Below are positions 8,338 through 16,425 of a stretch of DNA of 33,179 nt, one piece after another. The notes below the pieces were generated by a model. It was given only the letters and a program-made list of their open reading frames with translations. It was not told the DNA's origin and made no database searches. A program made the translations under genes and the position numbers. Source of the DNA: Syntrophomonadaceae bacterium (GTDB taxonomy: Bacteria; Bacillota; Syntrophomonadia; Syntrophomonadales; Syntrophomonadaceae); contig JAAYCQ010000164.1 of the NCBI GenBank assembly GCA_012729715.1, forward strand, positions 1-33,179, in the 5' to 3' direction. Position 1 is the first letter of the stretch. The number at the start of each line of letters is the position of its first letter.

Positions 8338-8670
8338 TTAATTACTGCCGCTATTCCTTTCGCCTTCAGGTAATAACCTGATGTAAAGAACCCGCTGGTA
8401 ATTAAATACCCCCATCACGTTACCACGGGCATCGTAGTAATAATTAGTGGAAGGCCCTCCTACATAGACTCGGGCATCACTTTCAAGGCCCAGCTGCTTA
8501 AGATAAGTGACCAGTTTTTCCCCATCGGTAAATACAATTTCAACCTTAATAAGTTGCTCTTTTTTTTCCTTGCTGGGGTGGATTAGCTTACTGGTATCCA
8601 GTTTACAACCACTTAAAGCTATTATTGTGACTAACAGGAGGCAGGCACAAAATAGTTGCGTTTTTTTCAT
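8338..8670 (-). CDS. Small lipoprotein of unknown function
   Basis: 110 residues with a type II signal peptide: MKKT, a hydrophobic stretch and lipobox ALSGC (C22), so the mature protein should be lipid-anchored on the outer face of the membrane. The mature part has a beta-rich look, with VEIVFTDGEKLVTYLKQLG and a C-terminal VFNYQRVLYIRLLPEG. I do not recognise a named family. The ATG overlaps the TGA of the upstream Lon-type gene as ATGA, and GGAGGAGGGG lies just upstream, so translation is probably coupled to that gene. The chemoreceptor gene follows after 57 bases. Confidence 0.75.
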   Translation of the reverse strand: MKKTQLFCACLLLVTIIALSGCKLDTSKLIHPSKEKKEQLIKVEIVFTDGEKLVTYLKQLGLESDARVYVGGPSTNYYYDARGNVMGVFNYQRVLYIRLLPEGERNSGSN

Positions 8671-11114
8671 TTTCCCCTCCTCCTTCTTATCCTTTGCATT
8701 TCCCGATTGGGGCGATAGCCGGGCCTAACCGCACTACTACTCCTTTTATAACTCCACCCGGTCAATTTGTTGTTCACCAGATAATGCACACTATCTGTCG
8801 GAAACTTACCTCCTTCATCTCGCTCCCCTGCTATTCTGCCAGTTAAAATCTCCAATCCTTCATCAATACGCTCTATCGCCCAGACATTAAACATTCTATC
8901 CTTAACTGCTTCAACTACTTCCGGGTCCAGCATTAATTGTTCCACGTTTTGTTGGGGAATAATTACCCCTTGTTTACCATTTAGACCTCTTTCTTTACAT
9001 ACTTTAAAAAATCCTTCTACCTTCTGGTTTACGCCACCTACAGGTTGTATTTCACCATTCTGGTTTACTGAGCCGGTAACGGCTATTCCCTGGTATATGG
9101 GTACTTCTGCCAAACTGCTTAACAATGCATATAGTTCTGCACTGGAAGCGCTATCTCCTTCAATCCCCTGATAACTTTGTTCAAAAGTCAGGCTGGCCGA
9201 AAGTGATAAGGGTTTATCCTGGGCATACTGGGCTCCCATATAACCATTCAGGGTCAAGACCCCTTTGCTATGTATACTGCCACTCATTAATATCTCTCGT
9301 TCAATATTTACCAGACCCTTTTCTCCCATGAAGGTCTTGGCAGTTATTCTCACCGGGCGTCCAAAAGTGTGGTCTCCCACCTCATAGACAGCCAGACCAT
9401 TTATCTCCCCAATACTCCATCCATCTACATTAATCAGTAGTATATTTTGTTTTATTAATTCCAGAGACCTTTCCTCCAGCATAGAAGAGCGATATTTTTT
9501 CTCCTCTATGGCTTTAATGACATGCTGTTGCTCAACCAGCCCGGAAGCATCCCGCCTGGCCCAGCTATTAGCCTCATAAATGATTTCTACCAGCCGGTTA
9601 AACAAAGTAGTTAATTTATTCCGGTCATCCGCCATGCGACTGCCATAATCGACCACCTGCGCCACTGCCCCGGGGGTAAAGTGTCTTAGTTTTTCATTCT
9701 CACAAACCGAGCTGATCAGCCGGGCATAATCGCTCACATGTTTACGACTTCGTTCCATCTCCACGTCAAAATCGGCTCTGATTTTAAAAAGTTTTTGAAA
9801 TTCTTCATCATAGGCATAAAGCAAATAATAATATATAGGTTCACCAATTAAAATAACCTTTATATTGGCCGGTATAGGTTCTGGTTGCAGGGTTTCGGTA
9901 TTACTTATGCCCATCATGCGGCTTATACTTTCCAGGTTTATGGCCTGGTTTTTTAATACCCTTTTCAGGCTGTCCCAGACGTAATAATTCCTGACAATAT
10001 CATATACATGCAACAAAAGATAACCGCCGTTAGCCTGGTGGATTGATCCGGCCTTAATTTTGGTAAAATCAGTAGCCAGAATACCGAACTCACCTTCATA
10101 CTCAATTTGTCCGAAGAGGTTGGAGTATGTAGGATTAGTTTCAAAAATAACCGGAGCATGTTTTAATGCGGAATTATCTATAGCCAGGTTGACCTGATAA
10201 CGACGTTCCAGGCTGCGCCGGCTAACATGCCGAAACAAGTTAAAAGATGATGTGTCCTCCGGCTTGGTAAATACCTCCAGATTCTCCAGCAAATCCTGCT
10301 GTATATCTTCCAGGTAAGTAATTACTTTACCAAAAGCACGATACTTTTTCAGCAATTTATTAAAGTTAGGGGCAATTACACTACGGGCAGTTTCCTGCTC
10401 AAGTTCTTTAATCCTTACTTTTATATCTTTCTCCAATTCCCGGTACTGGCGAAAGGCTTCATTAAGTTTTTCCTGTACCAGGGAACTTCTCTTCATCAAT
10501 TCATCCCGTTCTTCTTCCGACATATTCAGGTATTCTTCCTGGCTTAAGGCCTCCCCATTTTTTAATGGAACACTGCTTATCCCATTCTGATTACGAGATA
10601 TCATAAATCCATAAGTTCGGGCTTCTTCATCTGCCTTAATATACATACGGTTGGTCTCTTCAACAAACATGGTCAGGATTTGATTCTTTTTATACTCAAA
10701 ATCCTCGCCTTCAAAAGCCTGGCTTATATGAGCAATAGAATTCTGTACCTGAAGCTCCAGGTCTTTTTTAAATTCCTTTCCTTTTCCGGCAGGAAGTTCT
10801 AATGCCTGTGGACTATCAGGTTTTTTAAAATTATGAACATAGCACCAATCCGAAGGCACTGGTTCCCGGGCGGCTTTTTTCTCCAGCATCTCCCGGGCCA
10901 GAGTAGTCTTACCGGTACCAAATACTCCGGCCAGATAAATATTATAACCGGGGTTATCGATATTTAGCCCAAAATCCAGAGATCTGACGGCCCGATCCTG
11001 TCCGATAATACCTCGCAAAGGTGTTATCTCGGCTGTACTATTGAATTTGAAAATATTCGTACTACATTCCTTACGCAGATCTTTAGCATTAAGGCGGAAT
11101 TTTTTATTATCCAA
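8667..11114 (-). CDS. Lon-family ATP-dependent protease (AAA_32 + Lon proteolytic domain)
   Basis: 815 residues from the preferred TTG start. A Walker A box LAGVFGTGKTT lies at about 61-71. A long coiled, charged region is inserted in the AAA part (about 150-290). The C-terminal Lon domain has the catalytic serine in GDSASSAEL (S655) and lysine in NQKVEGF (K698). Their 43-residue spacing equals that of E. coli Lon (S679/K722). This architecture is the LonB/LonC-like type of Firmicutes and archaea, without the classical Lon N-terminal substrate domain. Start choice: the frame stays open upstream to 11441, but that part overlaps the MBL gene. TTG at 11114 has GGAGGTG six bases upstream, while the in-frame ATG at 11129 lacks a good site. 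The lipoprotein gene overlaps its stop codon. Confidence 0.88.
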   Translation of the reverse strand: MDNKKFRLNAKDLRKECSTNIFKFNSTAEITPLRGIIGQDRAVRSLDFGLNIDNPGYNIYLAGVFGTGKTTLAREMLEKKAAREPVPSDWCYVHNFKKPDSPQALELPAGKGKEFKKDLELQVQNSIAHISQAFEGEDFEYKKNQILTMFVEETNRMYIKADEEARTYGFMISRNQNGISSVPLKNGEALSQEEYLNMSEEERDELMKRSSLVQEKLNEAFRQYRELEKDIKVRIKELEQETARSVIAPNFNKLLKKYRAFGKVITYLEDIQQDLLENLEVFTKPEDTSSFNLFRHVSRRSLERRYQVNLAIDNSALKHAPVIFETNPTYSNLFGQIEYEGEFGILATDFTKIKAGSIHQANGGYLLLHVYDIVRNYYVWDSLKRVLKNQAINLESISRMMGISNTETLQPEPIPANIKVILIGEPIYYYLLYAYDEEFQKLFKIRADFDVEMERSRKHVSDYARLISSVCENEKLRHFTPGAVAQVVDYGSRMADDRNKLTTLFNRLVEIIYEANSWARRDASGLVEQQHVIKAIEEKKYRSSMLEERSLELIKQNILLINVDGWSIGEINGLAVYEVGDHTFGRPVRITAKTFMGEKGLVNIEREILMSGSIHSKGVLTLNGYMGAQYAQDKPLSLSASLTFEQSYQGIEGDSASSAELYALLSSLAEVPIYQGIAVTGSVNQNGEIQPVGGVNQKVEGFFKVCKERGLNGKQGVIIPQQNVEQLMLDPEVVEAVKDRMFNVWAIERIDEGLEILTGRIAGERDEGGKFPTDSVHYLVNNKLTGWSYKRSSSAVRPGYRPNREMQRIRRRRGK

Positions 11115-11176
11115 CCATTGCACCTCCATAGGATATAATTCCAGCTGCCTGGTTTTATATTTTAAGCCCTGACCGT

Positions 11177-12007
11177 TTAAAATTCGAATCTCATTCCCGT
11201 TTCTCCTTTTATAACCCGCTCTCCCAGTGCATTGTAAAGACGGGCGGCGGCATAGAAACCGGTGCAGTGTGACACTATAATTTTGGAGATTAAGGGGGAT
11301 TCCAGAGCTGCTATAGTATGACTTATTCTTTCCTGGGATGCAGTTATTAAATGGGTTCCACCAATAAAGGCAAGTACCTGGGACTTCCCGGTTTGCTGGC
11401 GGGCATGCTCGATAATGTTTATTACTCCGGCATGAGCACAACCGCTCACAATAATTAATCCCTCGGGGTGATCAATAATCAGAGCACTGTCGTCAAGCAG
11501 GGGGTCATCCTGCGTCTCCCCATTAATAACCATTTTGAAATTACCTCCGGTATCCTCAAACTGGCTGTTCCTTGGAATTGCTCCACTAATATATACTTCA
11601 GGAAAAATCGAACTGAATTCATCGCGTAGATGAAGTTTAGCCCCGGCCTTAAGCAGTTCCTCCTGACTAAAGCCGCAGCCTATTTCTTTAAAATTATTTC
11701 CTCCCAGGGGTAGCGGACGGCTGACAAAAATACCGGAATGGGCATAAACCGGACGGGCTCCATACTGCTTGAAATATGATAATAGTCCACCCGTATGGTC
11801 AAAGTGGCCGTGACTTATGAAGATAGCATCAACCGTATTTAAATCAATGCCCAACCTGGCAGCATTATGATATAATGCCTGATCGCTGCCGGTATCAAAG
11901 AGTATCTTATGATCTTCTACTTCAATCAGGGCTGAAAAACCATATTCTCCGATGAATGCCGGTGCAGGAGTACTGTTTTCCGCCAATATAGTAACCGCAG
12001 TTTTCAT
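11177..12007 (-). CDS. MBL-fold metallohydrolase (DHPS-like / MTH1-type)
   Basis: 276 residues with a full metallo-beta-lactamase metal site: SHGHFDHTGG (H66, H68, D70, H71), GCAHAG and a later SHCTG. The early LFDTGSD strand is typical. This arrangement matches the branch annotated as 7,8-dihydropterin-6-methyl-4-(beta-D-ribofuranosyl)aminobenzene-5'-phosphate synthase-like. That name comes from an archaeal enzyme and says little about the bacterial substrate. It is probably cytoplasmic and binds two metals. The Shine-Dalgarno is part of a run of nine G residues (12013-12021 on the plus strand are C). The Lon-type gene follows after 62 bases on the same strand. Confidence 0.85.
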   Translation of the reverse strand: MKTAVTILAENSTPAPAFIGEYGFSALIEVEDHKILFDTGSDQALYHNAARLGIDLNTVDAIFISHGHFDHTGGLLSYFKQYGARPVYAHSGIFVSRPLPLGGNNFKEIGCGFSQEELLKAGAKLHLRDEFSSIFPEVYISGAIPRNSQFEDTGGNFKMVINGETQDDPLLDDSALIIDHPEGLIIVSGCAHAGVINIIEHARQQTGKSQVLAFIGGTHLITASQERISHTIAALESPLISKIIVSHCTGFYAAARLYNALGERVIKGETGMRFEF

Positions 12008-12077
12008 TAACTCCCCCCCCCTTCAACATATAATGTTTATTCTTATATATTGCCCTGTTATATTCCTGCTATTTCTT

Positions 12078-12407
12078 TCATATTCCTGCAAAATTATATA
12101 ACAAGGCCATAGTTATTATACCGACTAGCAGGGTGTAAAAAAGGCTTCTCGTTTTTATAGCTACTATAAAAGTAGGAATACATGCCCATAGATAGAGATT
12201 ACTGGGGCTAAAGTGGATAAATCCTTTTGGGGCCAGAATGCTTAATGCAGCCAGGCCTCCCAGAACTGCCGGGGCCACAAATGACAACCATTTTTGCAGT
12301 AATTGCGGGAATTCCCAGCGGGATAATATGGCTACCGGGAGCATACGCGGTAAAAGGCTTACAACGGAAACTCCGAATATCATTAAAAGTATGCTAGTAT
12401 CGCTCAT
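12078..12407 (-). CDS. azlD: AzlD family branched-chain amino acid export subunit
   Basis: 109 residues, four hydrophobic segments, with the AzlD block SLLPRMLPVAIL followed by FVAPAVLGGLAAL. AzlD is the small partner of AzlC; together they export branched-chain amino acids or their analogues. ATG at 12407 is preferred over the adjacent in-frame TTG at 12410 because GGGGT lies at a good distance. It overlaps the end of azlC by 14 bases, so the pair is translationally coupled. Confidence 0.87.
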   Translation of the reverse strand: MSDTSILLMIFGVSVVSLLPRMLPVAILSRWEFPQLLQKWLSFVAPAVLGGLAALSILAPKGFIHFSPSNLYLWACIPTFIVAIKTRSLFYTLLVGIITMALLYNFAGI

Positions 12408-13086
12408 CAATTACTACCCCCAGAGTAGCTGCAATCATTGTAGCTATAATAATGTTAGACATATTGGCCATAGTTGATGGAAAAATAAAGCCAAATAATA
12501 GGCAAAGGGTGGCGCTAATTCCTGCTACCAAAGCATCACTTCGTTTACCTACTACAAATACCAACAAGCATATATACATAGCCGGCAAAGCAAAGTTTAA
12601 ACCAATTTTATCAGTATTGCTAATAAAGGTTCCCAGAATAGCACCGGCCAGGCTGCTGCTAATCCAGCCAATATGTGAAGTAATGTTAAGCCCGGCCATA
12701 TAAGATGCAGTGGCCTCATGGTTCTGGTAACGGGTCATAGCTACAGCATAAGTCTCATCAGTCAGACCGTACGATAATAATGTAGCCAGACTGGGAGGAA
12801 CATTTTTTAGATGTGGTACCATAGAGGTGGCAAATAGCAAGTACCGCAGGTTAACCAGCAGGTTAGCCATAATGATAGTAAAAATTGCCCCTCCGGCCTG
12901 CATAACCCCAATAGCAATATATTGACCGGCTCCGGTAAAACACATCAGTGACATTAGCCCAGCCTGAAACACCGTCATCCCCACTTGATTGGCCAACACC
13001 CCAAAGGCGAAACCTAAAGGCAGGTAACCAAGGACAATGGGAAAGGCGTCCTTAATTCCAGTTAATAGTTCTTCATTTTTTATCAT
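12394..13086 (-). CDS. azlC: AzlC family branched-chain amino acid permease
   Basis: 230 residues, hydrophobic throughout. Family blocks are clear: PIVLGYLPLGFAFGVLA near the N-terminus, CFTGAGQYIAIG, NLRYLLFATSMVPHL and GLTDETYAVA. With AzlD it forms a two-component exporter in the cytoplasmic membrane. Start ATG at 13086 has only a weak Shine-Dalgarno (GGG about ten bases upstream), so it may depend on the upstream PBP gene, which ends 34 bases earlier on the same strand. No azlB-like regulator is visible. Confidence 0.9.
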   Translation of the reverse strand: MIKNEELLTGIKDAFPIVLGYLPLGFAFGVLANQVGMTVFQAGLMSLMCFTGAGQYIAIGVMQAGGAIFTIIMANLLVNLRYLLFATSMVPHLKNVPPSLATLLSYGLTDETYAVAMTRYQNHEATASYMAGLNITSHIGWISSSLAGAILGTFISNTDKIGLNFALPAMYICLLVFVVGKRSDALVAGISATLCLLFGFIFPSTMANMSNIIIATMIAATLGVVIDERY

Positions 13087-13120
13087 TGTTTATAATACCC
13101 GCGAAAATTATGATAATTTA

Positions 13121-15088
13121 TTAGGGCCACCAGTTACCGGGTAGCCTGTAGTTATTCTGCTCTTTATTATCTTCATTTTTAAGCATCCATTCAAGGCCTG
13201 ATAAATGATAATAGCAAATATCTTCAGGCTCGGTGCCCTGGTAAAAAGCCATTTCTATATTACGGGGGCAGGCTTCGGTGGCTACCAAACCACTATCCAG
13301 GCAGATATTTACGATATCTATACCAGCAGGACGGTCAAAATCTTCATCGGGAGCACCTACTGATGCTTCCCGCATAAAGTTAGCCCATATAGGACCGGCT
13401 ATGGCTCCCCCGGTCAAATTGACATTTCTGTTTAAATCATAACCTACCCATATAGAACAGCATAAACGAGGTGTAAATCCGGTAAACCAGGCGTCCTGGT
13501 ACTCATCTGTGGTTCCCGTTTTACCAGCGGCGTTTCGTCCTACAATGTTTTTTAGATGGGACCCGGTTCCCCCAGGTTCCAGCACCCCCTTGAGCATATC
13601 ACATATTATATAAGCATTTTCTTTGTTAATAACCGATTTTTGCGAAATATGGTTCTCTTCCAGGATCTGGCCTCGTTTATCAGTTATTTTTAGGATATAG
13701 ATTGGTTTACTGTACACTCCCCGGTTGGCAAAAGTCGCATAAGCCGCTGCCATTTCAATCGGTTTAACTGCTATTGGCCCTAGCGGCAAGGATAATACCG
13801 GACTCAGGTCAGGGAAGCCAAACCTTTTTACATATTTTGCGGTATTTTTAGGTCCCAGTATATCATTTACCTGTACTGCCACTACATTGTCGGAAATCAT
13901 AACTGCTTCCTTAAGCGTAAAGGGGCGCCAGTGATAATGTTCACTTCCGTAATCTGTGGGACGATATACCTGACCATTACTTAGTTTATAGCTAACTTCT
14001 TCGCACATTATAGTGTCAGCCGGGGTAAAGCCCTGATCTATAGCCAGAGAATACATAAAGGGTTTAAAGGTCGACCCGGGTTGGCGCAGGGAATATACCC
14101 GGTTATAGGATGAGTGGCTAAAATTACGTCCTCCTACCATAGCTCTTAAATGCCCGTTCCTTATATCCAAAGCCACCAGGGCTACCTGTAATTCCTCGTC
14201 CTGCCCTTGAAGCCCTGAGGCCACTGCCTGATTAGCAACCTTTTGCATATTAATATCAAGGGTAGTATAAACCTTGAGGCCGCCTTGATAAACCATACGT
14301 TGTCCATATTTCTCTATCAGATAGTCTTTTACCATCGCAGTAAAATAGGGGGCATCACCAGCTACGGTGGAATTACGAGCATATACCATTTTTTCCTGTA
14401 GAGCTACCTCTTTTTGTCTTGCATTTATTTTACCTTCTTCTAGCATGCGCTGTAAAACCACAGCCTGCCGCTTTTTAGCTGTATCCGGATGCAGATAAGG
14501 ATTGTTATTACCGGGTGAATTAGGTAAACCGGCCAGTAAAGCACACTGAGCCAGGCTTAACTGGTTAGCACTGCGGGCAAAAAAGGTTCTAGCCGCTACC
14601 TCTACCCCATAAGCACCCTCGCCAAAATAAATAGTGTTGCAGTACATGGTAAGTATTTCGTCTTTGCTGTATTTTCGTTCTAATTGGATAGCATAGACCA
14701 ATTCTTTAATCTTACGGGTAAAGGTTTTCTCATTACTGAGAAAAAGATTCTTTGCCGTTTGCTGGGTTATAGTGCTCCCACCGGCCAGTATTTTCCTGTA
14801 CTTGATGTTGGTAATTATGGCCCGAGCTATACCACTGGGATCCACACCCGGATGGTGATAAAAATTTTTATCCTCTACCGCAATAATAGCGTTTACGAAA
14901 TCCGGTGGGATTTGCTCTCGTTTCAGATTTAACTGGTTTTCCCGGGTAAGCCCGTTAATTACTTCGCCATTAATATCCAGGACTATGGAAGCTTCAGGTA
15001 ATTGGGCCTTCGGCAATTTCCAGGTAAAAGCACAGTTTCCCATTCCCAGTAAAACAATAATAATTAACAGGCATAGTTTATGGCGCAT
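13121..15088 (-). CDS. Class A penicillin-binding protein (PBP1A-type transglycosylase/transpeptidase)
   Basis: 655 residues from ATG at 15088, which has a perfect AGGAGGTG five bases upstream; an earlier in-frame start at 15118 lacks this. An N-terminal membrane anchor covers about residues 4-21. The GT51 domain has VEDKNFYHHPGVD (catalytic E72) and GGSTITQQTAKN (about 103-114). The transpeptidase domain has STFK (S339/K342), SDN (399-401) and KTGT (523-526). It polymerises and crosslinks peptidoglycan outside the membrane. The C-terminus is short, without PASTA or FN3 domains. azlC follows at 34 bases. It is divergent from corA, and I saw no convincing promoter of its own in the shared gap. 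Confidence 0.95.
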   Translation of the reverse strand: MRHKLCLLIIIVLLGMGNCAFTWKLPKAQLPEASIVLDINGEVINGLTRENQLNLKREQIPPDFVNAIIAVEDKNFYHHPGVDPSGIARAIITNIKYRKILAGGSTITQQTAKNLFLSNEKTFTRKIKELVYAIQLERKYSKDEILTMYCNTIYFGEGAYGVEVAARTFFARSANQLSLAQCALLAGLPNSPGNNNPYLHPDTAKKRQAVVLQRMLEEGKINARQKEVALQEKMVYARNSTVAGDAPYFTAMVKDYLIEKYGQRMVYQGGLKVYTTLDINMQKVANQAVASGLQGQDEELQVALVALDIRNGHLRAMVGGRNFSHSSYNRVYSLRQPGSTFKPFMYSLAIDQGFTPADTIMCEEVSYKLSNGQVYRPTDYGSEHYHWRPFTLKEAVMISDNVVAVQVNDILGPKNTAKYVKRFGFPDLSPVLSLPLGPIAVKPIEMAAAYATFANRGVYSKPIYILKITDKRGQILEENHISQKSVINKENAYIICDMLKGVLEPGGTGSHLKNIVGRNAAGKTGTTDEYQDAWFTGFTPRLCCSIWVGYDLNRNVNLTGGAIAGPIWANFMREASVGAPDEDFDRPAGIDIVNICLDSGLVATEACPRNIEMAFYQGTEPEDICYYHLSGLEWMLKNEDNKEQNNYRLPGNWWP

Positions 15089-15192
15089 AGTCCACCTCCT
15101 ACTGCCTAAATTACCCATTTACCTGATAATTAATCATAATTTTAATTCTATTTCGGGAGACTATACATATTCATGGATTATTGTACCCGGGG

Positions 15193-15222
15193 TTGACACC
15201 ATTGCTTTATTAAAGGTATAAA
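15193..15222 (+). promoter_or_regulatory. Promoter of the corA leader transcript
   Basis: TTGACA (15193-15198, perfect) and TATAAA (15217-15222) with an 18-base spacer. Transcription would start near 15229, leaving about 155 bases of leader before corA. Confidence 0.75.
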
Positions 15223-15261
15223 ATATAAGGACTCTACCTTTAATAGAAAGGCGGTGGTGAA

Positions 15262-15357
15262 ATGGAACCTATACCCCGATCATCATATTTATCTTTATTT
15301 ACCGACATGGATAAGTTAATAAGGAGGGTTACATTGCGCCATCGGAGTTTTAGATAA
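15262..15357 (+). CDS. Putative corA leader peptide (31 codons)
   Basis: ATG at 15262 with AGGCGGTG (15249-15256) five bases upstream; stop TAA at 15355-15357, 27 bases before corA. The peptide begins MEPIPRSS and ends LRHRSFR, so it starts with an acidic-Pro-x-Pro stretch and finishes basic. From memory, the enterobacterial MgtL leader peptide also starts Met-Glu-Pro and is proline-rich. Its early acidic and proline codons destabilise ribosomes at low magnesium. Codons 21-24 form one arm of the stem that competes for the corA ribosome-binding site. An internal AAGGAGG (15321-15327) could also start a seven-codon product at TTG 15334. Coding is inferred from position, Shine-Dalgarno and motif only. 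Confidence 0.5.
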   Translation: MEPIPRSSYLSLFTDMDKLIRRVTLRHRSFR

Positions 15358-15378
15358 CCCTCCAGCTAAACGGAGGGG
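15323..15378 (+). promoter_or_regulatory. Two mutually exclusive RNA stems controlling the corA Shine-Dalgarno
   Basis: Stem A: GGAGGGTTA (15323-15331) with TAACCCTCC (15355-15363), nine pairs, which leaves the corA Shine-Dalgarno GGAGGGG (15372-15378) free. Stem B: CCCTCC (15358-15363) with GGAGGG (15372-15377), six G/C-rich pairs over an eight-base loop, which hides it. Both use the same CCCTCC, so only one can form. A ribosome finishing the leader ORF would cover the arms of stem A. There is no T run after either stem, so control of translation is more likely than termination. Confidence 0.6.
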
Positions 15379-15384
15379 ATAAGT

Positions 15385-16362
15385 ATGATTAAAACCTATT
15401 TCTACGACTATGCTGAAGATACTATGTTCCACGATGTCGACCTGTCCCAAAAAGAAACCCTGCTAGCCAATCCTAACAGCTTACTTTGGATTGATTTATA
15501 TGACTGTTCTTATAATGAACTAAACTATATCGGTGAAATTTTTGATTTCCATCCTCTGGCTTTAGAAGACTGTTTACAGCTTAACCCGCGGGCCAAAATA
15601 GATAATTATGATGATTATAACTTCTTTGTTTTTCATGCCTTGCGCTATTTTGAAGATGCCGAAGAAGAGGATGAAATCAGCAGCATCGAATTAGATGTTT
15701 TTATGGGCCAAAATTATTTGGTTACGATTCATCCGGTAGCATTGGCAGCAGTAGGTAAAGTTGCCCGAGTTTGCTTGAAAGATACCGACCCCATGGGCAG
15801 GGGACCAGAATATTTGCTGTACCGCATAGTTGATAATATTGTAGATGATTGCTTCCCTATTATTCATCGGTTAGGTGAGAGAATAGATGATTTGGAGGAC
15901 AATATTTTCCTCAACCGGGGACAGACCATTACCGAGGAAATATTGGCTTTAAAAAGAACGGTAATTCTGCTGCGAAAAGTGTTAATTCCCCAGAGAAGAA
16001 TTTTTGGCAGTATTAATGGACGCTACTCATTTCTAGTTAATGAAGATAATGTTCCTTACTATCTGGATCTCGTGGATCACCTGGATAATATACTGGATAA
16101 TGCCAATACCTACCGAGATCTGTTAAACAGCTCAACCGAAACTTATTATTCCATAATTACCGGCAGAACCAGCGAAATAATTACGGTACTAACTATCATT
16201 TCTATTATTATGATGCCATTAACGGTGATAACCGGCTTCTTCGGTATGAATGTCACCATTCCCGGCAGTGAAAACCCTTTCTATATATGGTATATAGTAG
16301 CGGGAATGGTAGCCCTGGTTGCTAGTATGCTAGCCTTCTTCCGCTATCGCAATTGGTTATAA
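15385..16362 (+). CDS. corA: CorA family Mg2+/divalent cation channel
   Basis: 325 residues, normal CorA length. A large acidic cytoplasmic N-terminal domain is followed by a long helical part (about 150-255) and two C-terminal membrane spans. The signature GFFGMN is at G287-M288-N289 at the end of the first span, followed by the short periplasmic-side loop VTIPGSENP. The C-terminus is basic (RYRNWL). It forms a pentameric magnesium channel, which may also carry cobalt or nickel. The ATG has GGAGGGG six bases upstream. The long leader with an ORF and alternative stems suggests control by magnesium or by translation rate. It is transcribed alone and ends at a shared bidirectional terminator. 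Confidence 0.95.
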   Translation: MIKTYFYDYAEDTMFHDVDLSQKETLLANPNSLLWIDLYDCSYNELNYIGEIFDFHPLALEDCLQLNPRAKIDNYDDYNFFVFHALRYFEDAEEEDEISSIELDVFMGQNYLVTIHPVALAAVGKVARVCLKDTDPMGRGPEYLLYRIVDNIVDDCFPIIHRLGERIDDLEDNIFLNRGQTITEEILALKRTVILLRKVLIPQRRIFGSINGRYSFLVNEDNVPYYLDLVDHLDNILDNANTYRDLLNSSTETYYSIITGRTSEIITVLTIISIIMMPLTVITGFFGMNVTIPGSENPFYIWYIVAGMVALVASMLAFFRYRNWL

Positions 16363-16368
16363 AAAAAT

Positions 16369-16425
16369 AAGAGGTCAGGGTTAAATAACTAAAATTATTA
16401 AACCCTGACCTCTTTCCCTTTTATT
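16369..16425. terminator. Bidirectional terminator between corA and the DUF47 gene
   Basis: AAGAGGTCAGGGTT (16369-16382) pairs perfectly with its complement at 16401-16414; inner AATAA/TTATT pairs extend the stem. On the minus strand it is followed by a T-rich tail (TTATTTTTTT), and on the plus strand by TTTCCCTTTT, so it can serve both converging genes. Confidence 0.85.

Noticed and set aside
11115-11441. N-terminal extension of the Lon-type protease (924-residue reading)
   Set aside because: The extra 109 residues overlap the MBL gene, look like out-of-frame translation (Cys/Arg-rich, no domain) and lack a ribosome-binding site. The TTG at 11114 has GGAGGTG at the right distance.
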